From assembly GCF_023502145.1 (NCBI RefSeq), contig NZ_JAMFLI010000004.1, positions 62,001 to 126,000 of the forward strand: a DNA stretch of 64,000 bases. Reading direction: 5' to 3'. Numbering within the stretch: position 1 is the stretch's first letter; each line of letters starts with the position of its first letter. The translations under genes were made by a program, and so were the position numbers. The notes under the pieces are model-generated. The model was not told the DNA's origin, did not search any database, and was given only the letters and a program-made list of their open reading frames with translations. Positions 56,017 through 64,000 of the stretch are shown here, one piece after another. Source of the stretch: Craterilacuibacter sp. RT1T. Lineage in GTDB: Bacteria; Pseudomonadota; Gammaproteobacteria; Burkholderiales; Chromobacteriaceae.

Positions 56017-58356
56017 TCAAATGCAATAGCCCTCGGTTGCTGCCGCATCCACAGCGGCAGCAGAGCGGCGCAACCAGTCCGGAATTTCAGCCGCCGGCAG
56101 TGGGCGGCTGAAATAATCACCCTGCACCTTGTCGCAACCATATTGCTGCAGCCACTTCAGTTGCGCCTCAGTCTCGACGCCCTCTGCCAGCGTTTTCAGC
56201 CCAAGCGTCTGCGCCAGACTGATAATGGCCTGAATAATGGCCCGGTCTTCCTTATCCTCGACAATATCGGCCACAAAAGAGCGGTCTATTTTCAGGGTAT
56301 CCAGCGGCAAGCGGCGTAAATAACTGAGCGAAGAATAACCGGTGCCAAAATCATCAATGGAAACCTTGACCCCCAACACATTCAGCGCATCCATAATGCT
56401 CACCGCCAGCGCCGGCTGGCACATGGCCACGCTCTCGGTTAGCTCCAACTCCAGCAAGCGCGCCGGCACGGCATAGGTTTCCAGCAGCTGCTGTACCCGC
56501 TGCGCAAAATTTGCCTGCTGGAACTGCCCCGCCGACAAATTAACGGCAACCCTGACCAGCGGATGACTCGCTTGCTGCCAGTGCTGTAACTGGGACAGCG
56601 CCTCGCACAAGACCCACTCGCCAATCGGGATGATCATGCCGCACTCTTCCGCCACCGGAATAAATTCAGCCGGCGAAATCCAGCCCAGCTCCGGATGCTG
56701 CCAACGCAGCAAAGCCTCCAGCCCGACCAGACGGCCGCTGCCTATTTCCAGCTGTGGCTGGTAATACAGCATCAGCTCATTGTTTTCCAGCGCACGGCGC
56801 AAGGCGTTTTCCAGCCGCAAACGGCGTTGCACCTGAGCCAGCATATCCGGCTGGAAGCCGCGCCAGGTATTGCGGCCATCGCGTTTGGCACGGTACATCG
56901 CCATATCGGCACAGCGCAACAAGGTATCGAAATCCGTGCCATCTTGCGGATAGAGCGCAATACCCATGGATGAAGTCACGCTAATTTCACCCCCCTCGAC
57001 CATGCAGGGTTGTGCCAGTTGCCCGCTTAAGCGCTGCACCAGCTCCGCTGCCGCCGCCGCATCGCATTGCGGCAACAGCAGCATAAACTCGTCCCCCCCT
57101 AGGCGTGCCACGCTGTCGCCGCGGCGTACCAGCATGGACAAGCGCCGCGCCTGCTGGCATAGCAGGCTATCTCCAGCCCGGTGACCCAAGCTATCGTTGA
57201 TATGTTTGAAACCATCCAGATCGATAAAGACCAGAGCCAGAGGCGAGCCATCCGGCTGGGCCTGTTCAATCGCCTCTTGCACCTGCCCGGCCAAAGCGGC
57301 GCGGTTCAGCAAGCCGGTGAGCTGATCATGTCGCGCCAGATGCAATAATTGCTGCTCTGCGCGTTTGCTTTCCGTGACATCCTGTATCAGCGAAGTGACA
57401 CCCAGCGTGCGCCCCGACTCATCAACCAAAGTCGTATTAAACCACTCGCACTCGATAATGCAGCCATCGCGAGTCTGATTGGCATTCTGGCTACGCGAAC
57501 CCCCACGTTGCTGTAGCAGCGCCTCCAGTACCGAGGTATGAATCAGCTCGCGCTGCTGCTTGGCAAGAATAAAATGCGCATGCTGGCCCAGCGCCTGCTC
57601 GCGTGAATAGCCAAATATCTGCTCGGCTGCCGGATTCCAGTCCCGTACCCGGAAATCGGCATCCCATTCGATCATGCCCAGCGCAGTTTGATCGCGCAGC
57701 AAGCGAGCACGCTGGCGCGAAACGCGATGTTCCCCCTCCGCCAGCCGCTGCGCATCCATATTTTCAACCAGCGCAATCCCTCCGCTCACCACGCCGGACA
57801 CGATGATGGGAATCAGCTTGGCGCGCAGTGCCAATATCTGGCCGCTATGCTCGATCGTGTAATGCCCCTCATAGAGACTACGCTTGCCGTCCAGCACCGA
57901 CTGAACGGCAGCACGCAATTCCCCACCACCCAGTTGCAACAAATTGAGTCCGATCAACCGGGTGCGTGCCAGCTTGAGATGCTGGACAAGGCTGTCATTA
58001 CAGTCCGTGGAGATCCCATTTACGTCGAAGTGCAAAACGCCAACCGCAACATGATTGAAGATTTGCTGGTATTTGGCATCGCCATGCAATAACGCTTGCT
58101 GCAGCTGCTGTTGCTGTTGCTGTTGCTGCCGGTTATCGTATGCGAGCAGCAGCTGTCCGCCATCCGGTAGCGGCACCGTCATTTGCTGCAAGGCTGACGC
58201 CTGCTCAGGCGGAATATCAGCCACACACCCTTGCCGGTACCGGCTTAACTGGCAGGCCGCATGATTGGCATAACGACAATGCCCCTGGGCATCGGTCACC
58301 CAGACGGCAAGATCGCTTTCAGCAAAAGGGGACAGGTCAGCAGACGAAGAATTCAT
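56017..58356 (-). CDS. PAS-GGDEF-EAL protein (c-di-GMP turnover) with polyglutamine linker
   Basis: A 779-residue bifunctional-type c-di-GMP enzyme without membrane segments. The N-terminus is PAS-like, then a run of eight glutamines (77-84, with two more after a Leu) and two further PAS-type regions (about 95-210 and 220-345). The GGDEF domain has an intact RLGGDEF and an RxxD inhibitory site. The EAL domain keeps all catalytic features: EALLRW, NLSAGQF, ELTES, DDFGTGYSSLSYL, LKIDRSF, EGVET and QGDYFSRPL, so it is likely an active phosphodiesterase. The polyQ run is encoded by eight CAG/CAA codons at 58105-58128. It is followed upstream by a MITE-like repeat. Confidence 0.93.
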   Translation of the reverse strand: MNSSSADLSPFAESDLAVWVTDAQGHCRYANHAACQLSRYRQGCVADIPPEQASALQQMTVPLPDGGQLLLAYDNRQQQQQQQQLQQALLHGDAKYQQIFNHVAVGVLHFDVNGISTDCNDSLVQHLKLARTRLIGLNLLQLGGGELRAAVQSVLDGKRSLYEGHYTIEHSGQILALRAKLIPIIVSGVVSGGIALVENMDAQRLAEGEHRVSRQRARLLRDQTALGMIEWDADFRVRDWNPAAEQIFGYSREQALGQHAHFILAKQQRELIHTSVLEALLQQRGGSRSQNANQTRDGCIIECEWFNTTLVDESGRTLGVTSLIQDVTESKRAEQQLLHLARHDQLTGLLNRAALAGQVQEAIEQAQPDGSPLALVFIDLDGFKHINDSLGHRAGDSLLCQQARRLSMLVRRGDSVARLGGDEFMLLLPQCDAAAAAELVQRLSGQLAQPCMVEGGEISVTSSMGIALYPQDGTDFDTLLRCADMAMYRAKRDGRNTWRGFQPDMLAQVQRRLRLENALRRALENNELMLYYQPQLEIGSGRLVGLEALLRWQHPELGWISPAEFIPVAEECGMIIPIGEWVLCEALSQLQHWQQASHPLVRVAVNLSAGQFQQANFAQRVQQLLETYAVPARLLELELTESVAMCQPALAVSIMDALNVLGVKVSIDDFGTGYSSLSYLRRLPLDTLKIDRSFVADIVEDKEDRAIIQAIISLAQTLGLKTLAEGVETEAQLKWLQQYGCDKVQGDYFSRPLPAAEIPDWLRRSAAAVDAAATEGYCI
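58105..58128 (-). repeat. CAG/CAA triplet repeat encoding polyglutamine
   Basis: Eight consecutive glutamine codons (alternating CAG and CAA) lie in the linker of the GGDEF-EAL protein. The tract could change length by slippage without losing the frame. Confidence 0.9.
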
Positions 58357-58377
58357 ATAAAAGCGGCAACAACCCTA

Positions 58378-58523
58378 TAAGAGCGTGTTCACGCTCTCGC
58401 GAGCGAGGGCGAGACGAGGCGAAAACGGCTGAGAAAGCGGAATGTACAGGTGGTACATGAGCATTTCGAAGCTGTTTTTAACGCCGTATCGCCGATGCGC
58501 AGCAGATCGTGAACAGGTTCTAA
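58378..58523. mobile_element. MITE-like repeat with 20-nt terminal inverted repeats
   Basis: TAAGAGCGTGTTCACGCTCT (58378-58397) and AGATCGTGAACAGGTTCTAA (58504-58523) are inverted repeats matching at 16 of 20 positions, bounding a 146-bp segment with no credible gene. The left end is itself a palindrome (AGAGCGTG/CACGCTCT). The interior holds GTACAGGTGGTAC and TTTTTAACGCCG. It lies just upstream of the GGDEF-EAL gene and may carry part of its promoter. The size and termini fit a non-autonomous transposable element; no transposase is near. No clear target-site duplication is seen. Confidence 0.6.
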
Positions 58524-58591
58524 GACATATTTCCCGCCGCGCACATCATTATGCGGCCTAAAACATCATTTTGATCGTGCCAACTATCATA

Positions 58592-58915
58592 TCAGATTCC
58601 AGAGGCCGACTTGCGAGCGTCATCAAGACTACCCAGATTGCGTACCTGGGTGTAGCCCATGGCCTGCAGCTTCTGGCCCGCGTCGGCCGAGCGACGCCCG
58701 CTGCGGCAATACAAGCCGATCGGCGTCTGCTTATCCGGTGCCACGCCGGCAATGCTGCTGGTGATCGTATCCAGCGGCAGATTAACCGCGCCCTCGACAT
58801 GTCCCTCGGCAAACTCGGCCGGCGTACGCACATCAATCAACAGGGGTGCGGCGCTGGCGAATGCGCAGGACAGAAACAGACCGGCAGCAGCCAGCAAGGG
58901 AGCAAAGCGTTTCAT
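58592..58915 (-). CDS. Periplasmic rhodanese-like protein
   Basis: A 107-residue single-domain rhodanese with a signal peptide (MKRFAPLLAAAGLFLSCAFASA). The rhodanese fold shows LIDVRTPAEFAEGHVEGAVNLPLDTI, the active-site loop YCRSGRRSADAGQKLQAMGYTQVRNLG with Cys70, and GSLDDA. It resembles PspE-type sulfurtransferases. It is probably in the periplasm and may accept sulfane sulfur; its link to the persulfide locus at 19-23 kb is not shown. It is divergent from the glutamine synthetase-type gene. Confidence 0.92.
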   Translation of the reverse strand: MKRFAPLLAAAGLFLSCAFASAAPLLIDVRTPAEFAEGHVEGAVNLPLDTITSSIAGVAPDKQTPIGLYCRSGRRSADAGQKLQAMGYTQVRNLGSLDDARKSASGI

Positions 58916-59064
58916 GATTTAATCCTCAGGGTGAGCCGCTGATTATGCCGCAAACTATTGCCCATGGCATAATCACTGCCATCAAGGCGCAATAGACGCC
59001 ACGCCCCCAGCCACGGGGGCAGACAGACGGGATTCCCTGCTTGCAACGGAAACCGAGGAAAACC

Positions 59065-60438
59065 ATGAACCAACACACAGCAGCCACGCACGACACCGGG
59101 CAGATGAAACCTCTGGCCGACTGGCTGGAAAAGAACAAGGTCCGCGATGTCGAAATGTGCTTCGCCGATATCAGCGGCTTCGCCCGTGGCAAGACCCTGC
59201 CTGCCGCCGCCTTTATCCGCGGCCAAGATCTGCGCATTGCGCGCGCAGTCCCCATCCAGAGCTGTACCGGCGACTTTCCCGACTACCGTTTTTATGGCGA
59301 GCAGGATCCCGATGTAGCGCTGGTGCCGGACCTGAGCACGATGCGTCTGGTGCCGTGGGCACGCACACCGCGCGCACTCATCATTTGCGACTGCGTGGAT
59401 CTGGATGGCACGCTGACGCCGCTGGCGCCACGCTCGGCGCTCAAGCAAGTGCTGGCGCGCTACACGGCACTGGGGCTCACCCCCATTGTTGCGCCCGAAC
59501 TGGAGTTTTACATCTTTGCCGCCAGCCCGGATGCCAGCGTCCCGTTCCAGATGCCACCCTTGCGCAGCGGACGGCGCGAGACTGGTTTTGACTCGTTCAG
59601 TTTTTCCACGCTCAACGATCTGGAAGCCTTCTTCGACGACGTTTACCGCGCCTGCGAGATGCTGGGCATCAAGACCGATACTTGGGTGCACGAAATGGGG
59701 CCCAGCCAGTTCGAGATCAATCTCCAGCATGGCCCGGCCCTGCAGCTGGCTGACCAGACCTTTTTGTTCAAGACCGCGCTCAAGGAAATCGGCAACCAGC
59801 ACGGACTGAATGTGGTGTGCATGGCCAAGCCGCTGGCCGGCCAGCCGGGCAGCTCGATGCATATCCACCAAAGTCTGGTCGACCAGGCCGGTCATAATGC
59901 CTTCAGCCAGACTGACGGCAGCGAGAGCGCACGTTTCTTCCACTACATTGCCGGCATGCAGCACTACCTGCCGCATCTGATGCCGCTATTTTGCCCCAGC
60001 CCCAATTCCTACCGCCGCTTCGTCAAGGGTCTGGCAGCACCCGTCAACCTGAGCTGGGGCATAGACAACCGCTCGGTCGGCTTGCGCGTACCGCGCAGTG
60101 GCCCGGAAGCCAGGCGCGTGGAAAACCGCCTGCCCGGCTGCGACGCCAACCCCTATCTCACGCTGGCAGCCAGTCTGGGGGCCGGGCTATTGGGGATAGA
60201 GCAGAAACTGGTGCCCGATGAGGCCGTGACCGGCAATGTCTTTCTCGGCGAGGACAAGGCCAGCTTGCCACGTACGCTGGATGGTGCGCTGGAGGTCATG
60301 GCGGCACAACCGACGGCGCAAGCCCTGTTTGGCGGCGAGTTTGCCCGCGCCTATGTGGCGGTCAAGGAGCTGGAACTGAGCAGTTTTCATGGCGAAATTA
60401 CGCCATGGGAGCGGCGCTATCTGGCGACGCTGGCCTGA
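59065..60438 (+). CDS. Glutamine synthetase-family protein (gamma-glutamylpolyamine synthetase type)
   Basis: A 457-residue member of the glutamine synthetase fold, of the PuuA-like group that ligates glutamate to amines such as putrescine. From ATG 59065 (GAGGAAAACC before it) it shows MCFADISGFARGKTLPAAAF, the catalytic-Glu motif APELEFYIF, HEMGPSQFEINLQHG, the nucleotide/Asn motif GQPGSSMHIHQSL, SPNSYRRFVKG, RVPRSGPEARRVENRLPGCDANPYL and ELELSSFHGEITPWERRYL at the end. Unlike GlnA it has no Tyr-adenylylation site visible. No other puu genes are near, so the amine substrate is open. A second possible start is 24 bp upstream. Confidence 0.85.
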   Translation: MNQHTAATHDTGQMKPLADWLEKNKVRDVEMCFADISGFARGKTLPAAAFIRGQDLRIARAVPIQSCTGDFPDYRFYGEQDPDVALVPDLSTMRLVPWARTPRALIICDCVDLDGTLTPLAPRSALKQVLARYTALGLTPIVAPELEFYIFAASPDASVPFQMPPLRSGRRETGFDSFSFSTLNDLEAFFDDVYRACEMLGIKTDTWVHEMGPSQFEINLQHGPALQLADQTFLFKTALKEIGNQHGLNVVCMAKPLAGQPGSSMHIHQSLVDQAGHNAFSQTDGSESARFFHYIAGMQHYLPHLMPLFCPSPNSYRRFVKGLAAPVNLSWGIDNRSVGLRVPRSGPEARRVENRLPGCDANPYLTLAASLGAGLLGIEQKLVPDEAVTGNVFLGEDKASLPRTLDGALEVMAAQPTAQALFGGEFARAYVAVKELELSSFHGEITPWERRYLATLA

Positions 60439-60525
60439 TTATGCAATTTAGAAATCATTTGCTATTGAAATAGACCGGTAAACGCAGGACGATGGCGCTT
60501 TGATGTTCACGCCAAGCCAAACGCC

Positions 60526-60876
60526 ATGTCCCGTTTACCCTGCCCCCCTAGCCTCATGCTGGCGGCCGCCCTGCTCTGGGCGGCGCCGGCATGGGCTGCC
60601 CGCTCGACGCCATCGCTTGAACTATTGACCCTAAGCGCACCGTTCAAAGTTGCCCAATGCCTGGAAAGCGGTATCAAGGGCTGGAAAATCCCCTTGGATT
60701 ACATAGACAGTACGCAAGAAACAGCCGAGCGTTATAGCCTGCGCCTGACCAATCCGGCCACCGGGCGCTCGGGCTTCGAAGTGGTGATGGAGCCGGGGCT
60801 GGTGCGCCTGTTCGAGCGCGGCCCCAAACTGTCACGGCAATGGATCAGGCTGATCCGCCGCTGCGCGGCAAACTGA
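60526..60876 (+). CDS. Small secreted hypothetical protein
   Basis: A 116-residue protein not recognised as a known family. It has a signal peptide ending APAWA (about residue 24), after which the mature chain has two cysteines, Cys45 (KVAQCLESG) and Cys113 (RRCAAN), that may form a disulfide in the periplasm. The mature part is mostly beta-like with TGRSGFEVVMEPG and a basic C-terminus. It is 87 bp downstream of the glutamine synthetase-type gene, and ends before a terminator. Alternative: a short outer-membrane or periplasmic accessory. Confidence 0.75.
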   Translation: MSRLPCPPSLMLAAALLWAAPAWAARSTPSLELLTLSAPFKVAQCLESGIKGWKIPLDYIDSTQETAERYSLRLTNPATGRSGFEVVMEPGLVRLFERGPKLSRQWIRLIRRCAAN

Positions 60877-60997
60877 GCGACATGCCCAGCGCAAAAGACA
60901 CTGACATCAGCCTGATGGGGATGCGTGGCTGGCGCATAAACCGCGCGTATCGCATGCCGTAAACACCGCCTTGGGCCGGGACAGCGCCATAACAAAG

Positions 60998-61032
60998 GGC
61001 TCCGCCATCAACCGATAGCGGAGCCCTTTACT
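60998..61032. terminator. Hairpin terminator between the small secreted protein gene and ccsB
   Basis: GGGCTCCGC and GCGGAGCCC form a 9-bp stem with a 12-nt loop; T-rich sequence follows on both strands (TTTACTGTTTTT on plus). It serves convergent genes. Confidence 0.75.
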
Positions 61033-61045
61033 GTTTTTATCCGCC

Positions 61046-62191
61046 TTACAAGCCGCCGTAGGAATGCAGACCGGACAAGAACATATTCACGCCGATAAAG
61101 GCGAAGGTGGTGATAAACAGGCCGACGACCGCCCACCATGCCAGAGGCGCGCCGCGCCATCCTTTAACCAGACGCATATGCAGCCAGGCGGCGTAGTTCA
61201 GCCACACAATCAGCGCCCAAGTCTCTTTCGGGTCCCAGCTCCAGTAACCACCCCAGGCATCGGCGGCCCACATCGCCCCCAGTACCGTCGCGATGGTAAA
61301 GAACAGGAAGCCGACCGCGATCACCTTGTACATCACCTCATCCATCACCTCCATCGGCGGCAGCTTGCCCGCCAGCCAGCCGCGCATCACCATCAGCTCG
61401 GCTGCGCCCAGCATGGCAGCAATGGCAAAAGCGCCATAGCCGACAAAGTTGGCCGGCACATGGATTTTCATCCACCACGACTGCAGCGCGGGAATCAATG
61501 GCTGGATTTCATGCGCCTGCCGGTCGAAGGCATACCAGACAATAAAGGCTACCGCCGCGCTGATAATCAGCAGCACAAAAGCGCCCATCTGGCGGGCGGC
61601 AAACTTGGCCTCGTAATAAAGGTACATCAGTGCGGTCACCAGACAGAACAGCACGAATACTTCATACAGATTGGACACCGGGATATGGCCGACATCCGCA
61701 CCGATCAGATAACTCTCGTACCAGCGCGTACCCAGACCGGCCAGCCCCATCACGCAAGCAGCCCAGGTCAGGCCGCTACCCATTCTTTGCAGCGTGGCCG
61801 AGCGCGTCAGCAGGCCTGCCCAGTACACGCCGGTAGCCAGTACAAACAGCGTACACATCCACATAATGGACGACTGGCTGGACAGGATGTACTTCAGCAG
61901 GAAGGCACTCTGTGCGCGCGCCAGATCATGCTCGTACACCTGTATCGCCAATAGCGACGTCACCCCGGAGAGCGGAAAGTACCAGCGCCACGGCTTCCAG
62001 AACCAGCCCAGCGCCACCAAGCTCAAGGCAGAACCGGCCAGAATGGCCTCTTCGTACACGTCCATAAAATGGTCGTACTGGTAAAAAGCACCGGCACAGA
62101 CGACCAGCACAAACAGGGCATAAACCCAGTCGCGCAAGTCCAGGCTGCGCCAGAAGCTTGGCTGTGCGGCAAGACGGTAAGTGGAACTCAT
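61046..62191 (-). CDS. ccsB: Cytochrome c biogenesis protein CcsB (ResC/CcsA-type)
   Basis: CcsB/ResC is the heme-handling membrane subunit of the system II cytochrome c synthase. The 381 residues contain several transmembrane helices and the tryptophan-rich WWD motif WGGYWSWDPKETWALIVWL, with flanking His residues (HVPANFVGYGAFAIAAMLG and AAWLHMRLVKGWRG) that ligate heme. VSNLYEVFVLFCLVTALMYLYYEAKF is also diagnostic. The ATG at 62191 overlaps the resB stop by 4 nt (ATGA), so the pair is translationally coupled. Confidence 0.96.
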   Translation of the reverse strand: MSSTYRLAAQPSFWRSLDLRDWVYALFVLVVCAGAFYQYDHFMDVYEEAILAGSALSLVALGWFWKPWRWYFPLSGVTSLLAIQVYEHDLARAQSAFLLKYILSSQSSIMWMCTLFVLATGVYWAGLLTRSATLQRMGSGLTWAACVMGLAGLGTRWYESYLIGADVGHIPVSNLYEVFVLFCLVTALMYLYYEAKFAARQMGAFVLLIISAAVAFIVWYAFDRQAHEIQPLIPALQSWWMKIHVPANFVGYGAFAIAAMLGAAELMVMRGWLAGKLPPMEVMDEVMYKVIAVGFLFFTIATVLGAMWAADAWGGYWSWDPKETWALIVWLNYAAWLHMRLVKGWRGAPLAWWAVVGLFITTFAFIGVNMFLSGLHSYGGL

Positions 62192-64000
62192 GGTTGCTCC
62201 CGGATTAGCGTTTCAAGTGCGTCGCGCTCGCGATCAAAATCGCGGTCGAGATCACGGTTGTGGCGATTGGATGTCATGGCAAGACGCAAGCGGCCCGGGC
62301 GGAACACCAGCCACACCCGGATTTCACGCACATAGAACATCAGGATGATGCCGATCACCAGTAGCAAGGAACCCAGATACACCAGATTCTTGCCCGGCGA
62401 GCGCGTCAGTTGCAGACCGGACGCTTGTACCTGATCAAAGCCGACCAGTTGCAGATAGACCGGCGCACCATAGTCATGCAACGCCGAGCTGGCGACCAGA
62501 CTGTCGAGCAAGAAGCGGTAGCTGTTCTGCTGTGCAGCAAGCGGCGTCACGCCGGCGCGGCTATCCGCCACCGCCATCAAGTCACCCACCGTGCCCTGCA
62601 GAATCTTCACATAGGTTTGTGCCACGGCCTGACGCTTGTCCTGCGGTACGCGCTCATCCAAGAAGTTTTCCAGTGCGGGGAAGCCACCCTCGGCAAAGCG
62701 TGCCAGTACCCACTTCACGCTATTCTCAAACTGAGCACGCATCTCCGGGCTGATGGCCCCGCCCTGCATGGCCTTGTCAGCCGTACGGCGCGCGACCTCG
62801 TCATACAGTGCCGGCGTAGCCAGCGCGGCATTCAAACGCATAAAACGCTTGAGTGACAACTCGTCATCCAGCGGCAGACGCAGATACTGGAAAGGCTCGG
62901 ACACCTGACGACGCACACCCGAGATCTGGTAGCTGGCACCCTCCTGCATAATGGGTGCCATATATTGATGGTATTCGTGCGCCTGCCCCTGACCGTCGCG
63001 CAGCTTATAGGTGATGGATGGGCCCACATTCTGCAACGCCTTCTCATGCTTCACCGAGCGCGCATCATTCATGCGCTGCGCCAAGGTCTTGTCGCCCTCC
63101 ATGCCGGTTTTGGCCATGTTCTCGACGTTGTAAACCTTGAGGTCGCCAAACTCCAGCGTGTATTCCTGTCCGTTGGCACGCAAAGGCTGCGCCGCCTGCG
63201 ACACGCCCTTGATCGCAACCGGTGCCAGTTGCGGCTGCGCCAGATTCCACGCATCCAGCTCCAGCGGCGAGCCGCCATCACCAAAGCTTGCCTGATAGAT
63301 GGCGACACCATCGACCACCAGCGGATGGTTGACCTTGACCGTAGCCTTGGTCTCCTTGCCGGTCGCCTTATCAGTCACCACAATATCGCTGGCAAACAGC
63401 TTGGGCATGCCGTTGCTGTAGTAATCGACATGAAACTGCTTGAGCGTCACGGCAAACGGCAGCTCCTGTACCAGATAACCCTTGCCTGCGTTCAGGAAGA
63501 CCACGTCGGCACTGCGGTTCTCGGCGATGGTGACATTGCCGCGATAAGACAGGTTGCTGGCAGAAAGGCGGCTTTGTTCCGGAATCTGGCTTTGCGGCAC
63601 ATTGCGCGTTTCCGGCACCACACGCCCGCTCATCTCGCCCAGCTTAAGCGGCAGGTTGCCATCCATCAGGCCGCCGATGCAGATCACGACCATGGCGATA
63701 TGGGCAAAGAAATAACCCAGCTTATTCGCGGCACCTTTCTTGGCCGCCAATACGTGGCTGCCATCCTCGCGCTGATGCTCCTTGACGCTGAAACCCTGCG
63801 CCTGCAGCCGTTCGCGCACCGCCTCGGGCTCCACCTCGCCCTCCAGCTCGACACTATGCGACATCAGGCTTAACGAGGTATCGGAGGCTTTTTCCCGATA
63901 CGCCTTCATTTCCTTAAGGAAGCCCGGCCCGTTGCGCACGATACACAGCGAGGTCGACAGCACCAGAAAGGCCAAGATGGTCAGGAACCAGCCCGAATGG
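62188..64000 (-). CDS. resB: Cytochrome c biogenesis protein ResB (partial, N-terminus beyond window)
   Basis: ResB (Ccs1) is the other subunit of system II cytochrome c maturation. The frame is open from its stop at 62188 to the window edge, so only the C-terminal part (about 604 codons) is visible; the first residues seen, HSGWFLTILAFLVLSTSLCIVRN, are an internal membrane segment. It includes the large periplasmic domain (for example GNVTIAENRSADVVFLNAGKGYLVQELPFAV and YQASFGDGGSPLELDAW) and a final membrane helix NLVYLGSLLLVIGIILMFYVREIRVWL. An ATG at 63975 is internal and not the true start. ccsB follows with a 4-nt overlap. Confidence 0.95.
   Translation of the reverse strand, partial: HSGWFLTILAFLVLSTSLCIVRNGPGFLKEMKAYREKASDTSLSLMSHSVELEGEVEPEAVRERLQAQGFSVKEHQREDGSHVLAAKKGAANKLGYFFAHIAMVVICIGGLMDGNLPLKLGEMSGRVVPETRNVPQSQIPEQSRLSASNLSYRGNVTIAENRSADVVFLNAGKGYLVQELPFAVTLKQFHVDYYSNGMPKLFASDIVVTDKATGKETKATVKVNHPLVVDGVAIYQASFGDGGSPLELDAWNLAQPQLAPVAIKGVSQAAQPLRANGQEYTLEFGDLKVYNVENMAKTGMEGDKTLAQRMNDARSVKHEKALQNVGPSITYKLRDGQGQAHEYHQYMAPIMQEGASYQISGVRRQVSEPFQYLRLPLDDELSLKRFMRLNAALATPALYDEVARRTADKAMQGGAISPEMRAQFENSVKWVLARFAEGGFPALENFLDERVPQDKRQAVAQTYVKILQGTVGDLMAVADSRAGVTPLAAQQNSYRFLLDSLVASSALHDYGAPVYLQLVGFDQVQASGLQLTRSPGKNLVYLGSLLLVIGIILMFYVREIRVWLVFRPGRLRLAMTSNRHNRDLDRDFDRERDALETLIREQP

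Noticed and set aside
58357-58591. Short open frames within the MITE-like element
   Set aside because: None has a ribosome site or family resemblance; the inverted-repeat structure explains the sequence better.

Overview
The window is chromosomal core sequence from a Gram-negative betaproteobacterium, most likely of the Neisseriales (Chromobacteriaceae or a relative). This is inferred from the dusB-fis-purH-purD order, the three-gene pyruvate dehydrogenase cluster whose E3 carries its own lipoyl domain, class A RNase P RNA, ResB/CcsB cytochrome c maturation, dciA divergent from secA, and the outer-membrane proteins PagP and TamA. No rRNA, tRNA, prophage, transposase, CRISPR array or integron was found. 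The sequence is GC-rich, so long open frames lie antisense to many real genes; I treat these as shadows.

Layout. 1-4622: purine synthesis (purD partial, purH) with pagP between them, then fis and dusB. 4790-5247: rnpB with an unusual extra branched domain. 5357-10907: tamA-tamB. 10995-17206: aceE-aceF-lpdA. 17484-18914: a BepA-like periplasmic protease. 18982-22890: a sulfur-stress locus, in which a BigR-type ArsR repressor with two cysteines, two YeeE/YedE half-permeases and a SulP transporter run one way and a persulfide-dioxygenase-like hydrolase the other; two palindromes lie in the shared promoter. 22945-27122: DUF2804, beta-carbonic anhydrase, nadD, rsfS, rlmH and a lytic transglycosylase. 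27232-31098: VOC protein, SDR, LysR regulator, hemD and hemC. 31346-36005: ppc, yaeQ and an OFA-family transporter. 36454-40657: duplicated DUF2061 protein, DUF1835-type protein, cysE, rng and maf. 40740-45595: a diguanylate cyclase with a hemerythrin domain, secA and dciA. 45734-51448: chemoreceptor and the sulfate ABC operon sbp-cysT-cysW-cysA. 51672-58356: DUF3422, MscS channel, proA and a GGDEF-EAL protein. 58380-64000: a MITE-like repeat, a periplasmic rhodanese, a glutamine synthetase-family enzyme, a small exported protein, ccsB and resB (partial).

Sulfur is a recurring theme: sulfate uptake (sbp/cysTWA), cysteine synthesis (cysE), persulfide detoxification (blh locus), a SulP transporter and a periplasmic rhodanese all lie in the window, but they are separate loci and joint regulation is not shown.

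The most distinctive non-coding signal is a family of six intergenic elements made of 7-nt units (GGGGAGT, GGGATCC and variants) facing their complement, so that each can fold into a long hairpin; several have perfect G-quadruplex spacing. They sit inside operons (cysW/cysA, sbp/cysT, aceE/aceF, rsfS/rlmH), between lpdA and tamA, and next to the rnpB promoter. Other points of interest are the enlarged RNase P RNA and a 146-bp element with 20-nt imperfect terminal inverted repeats.
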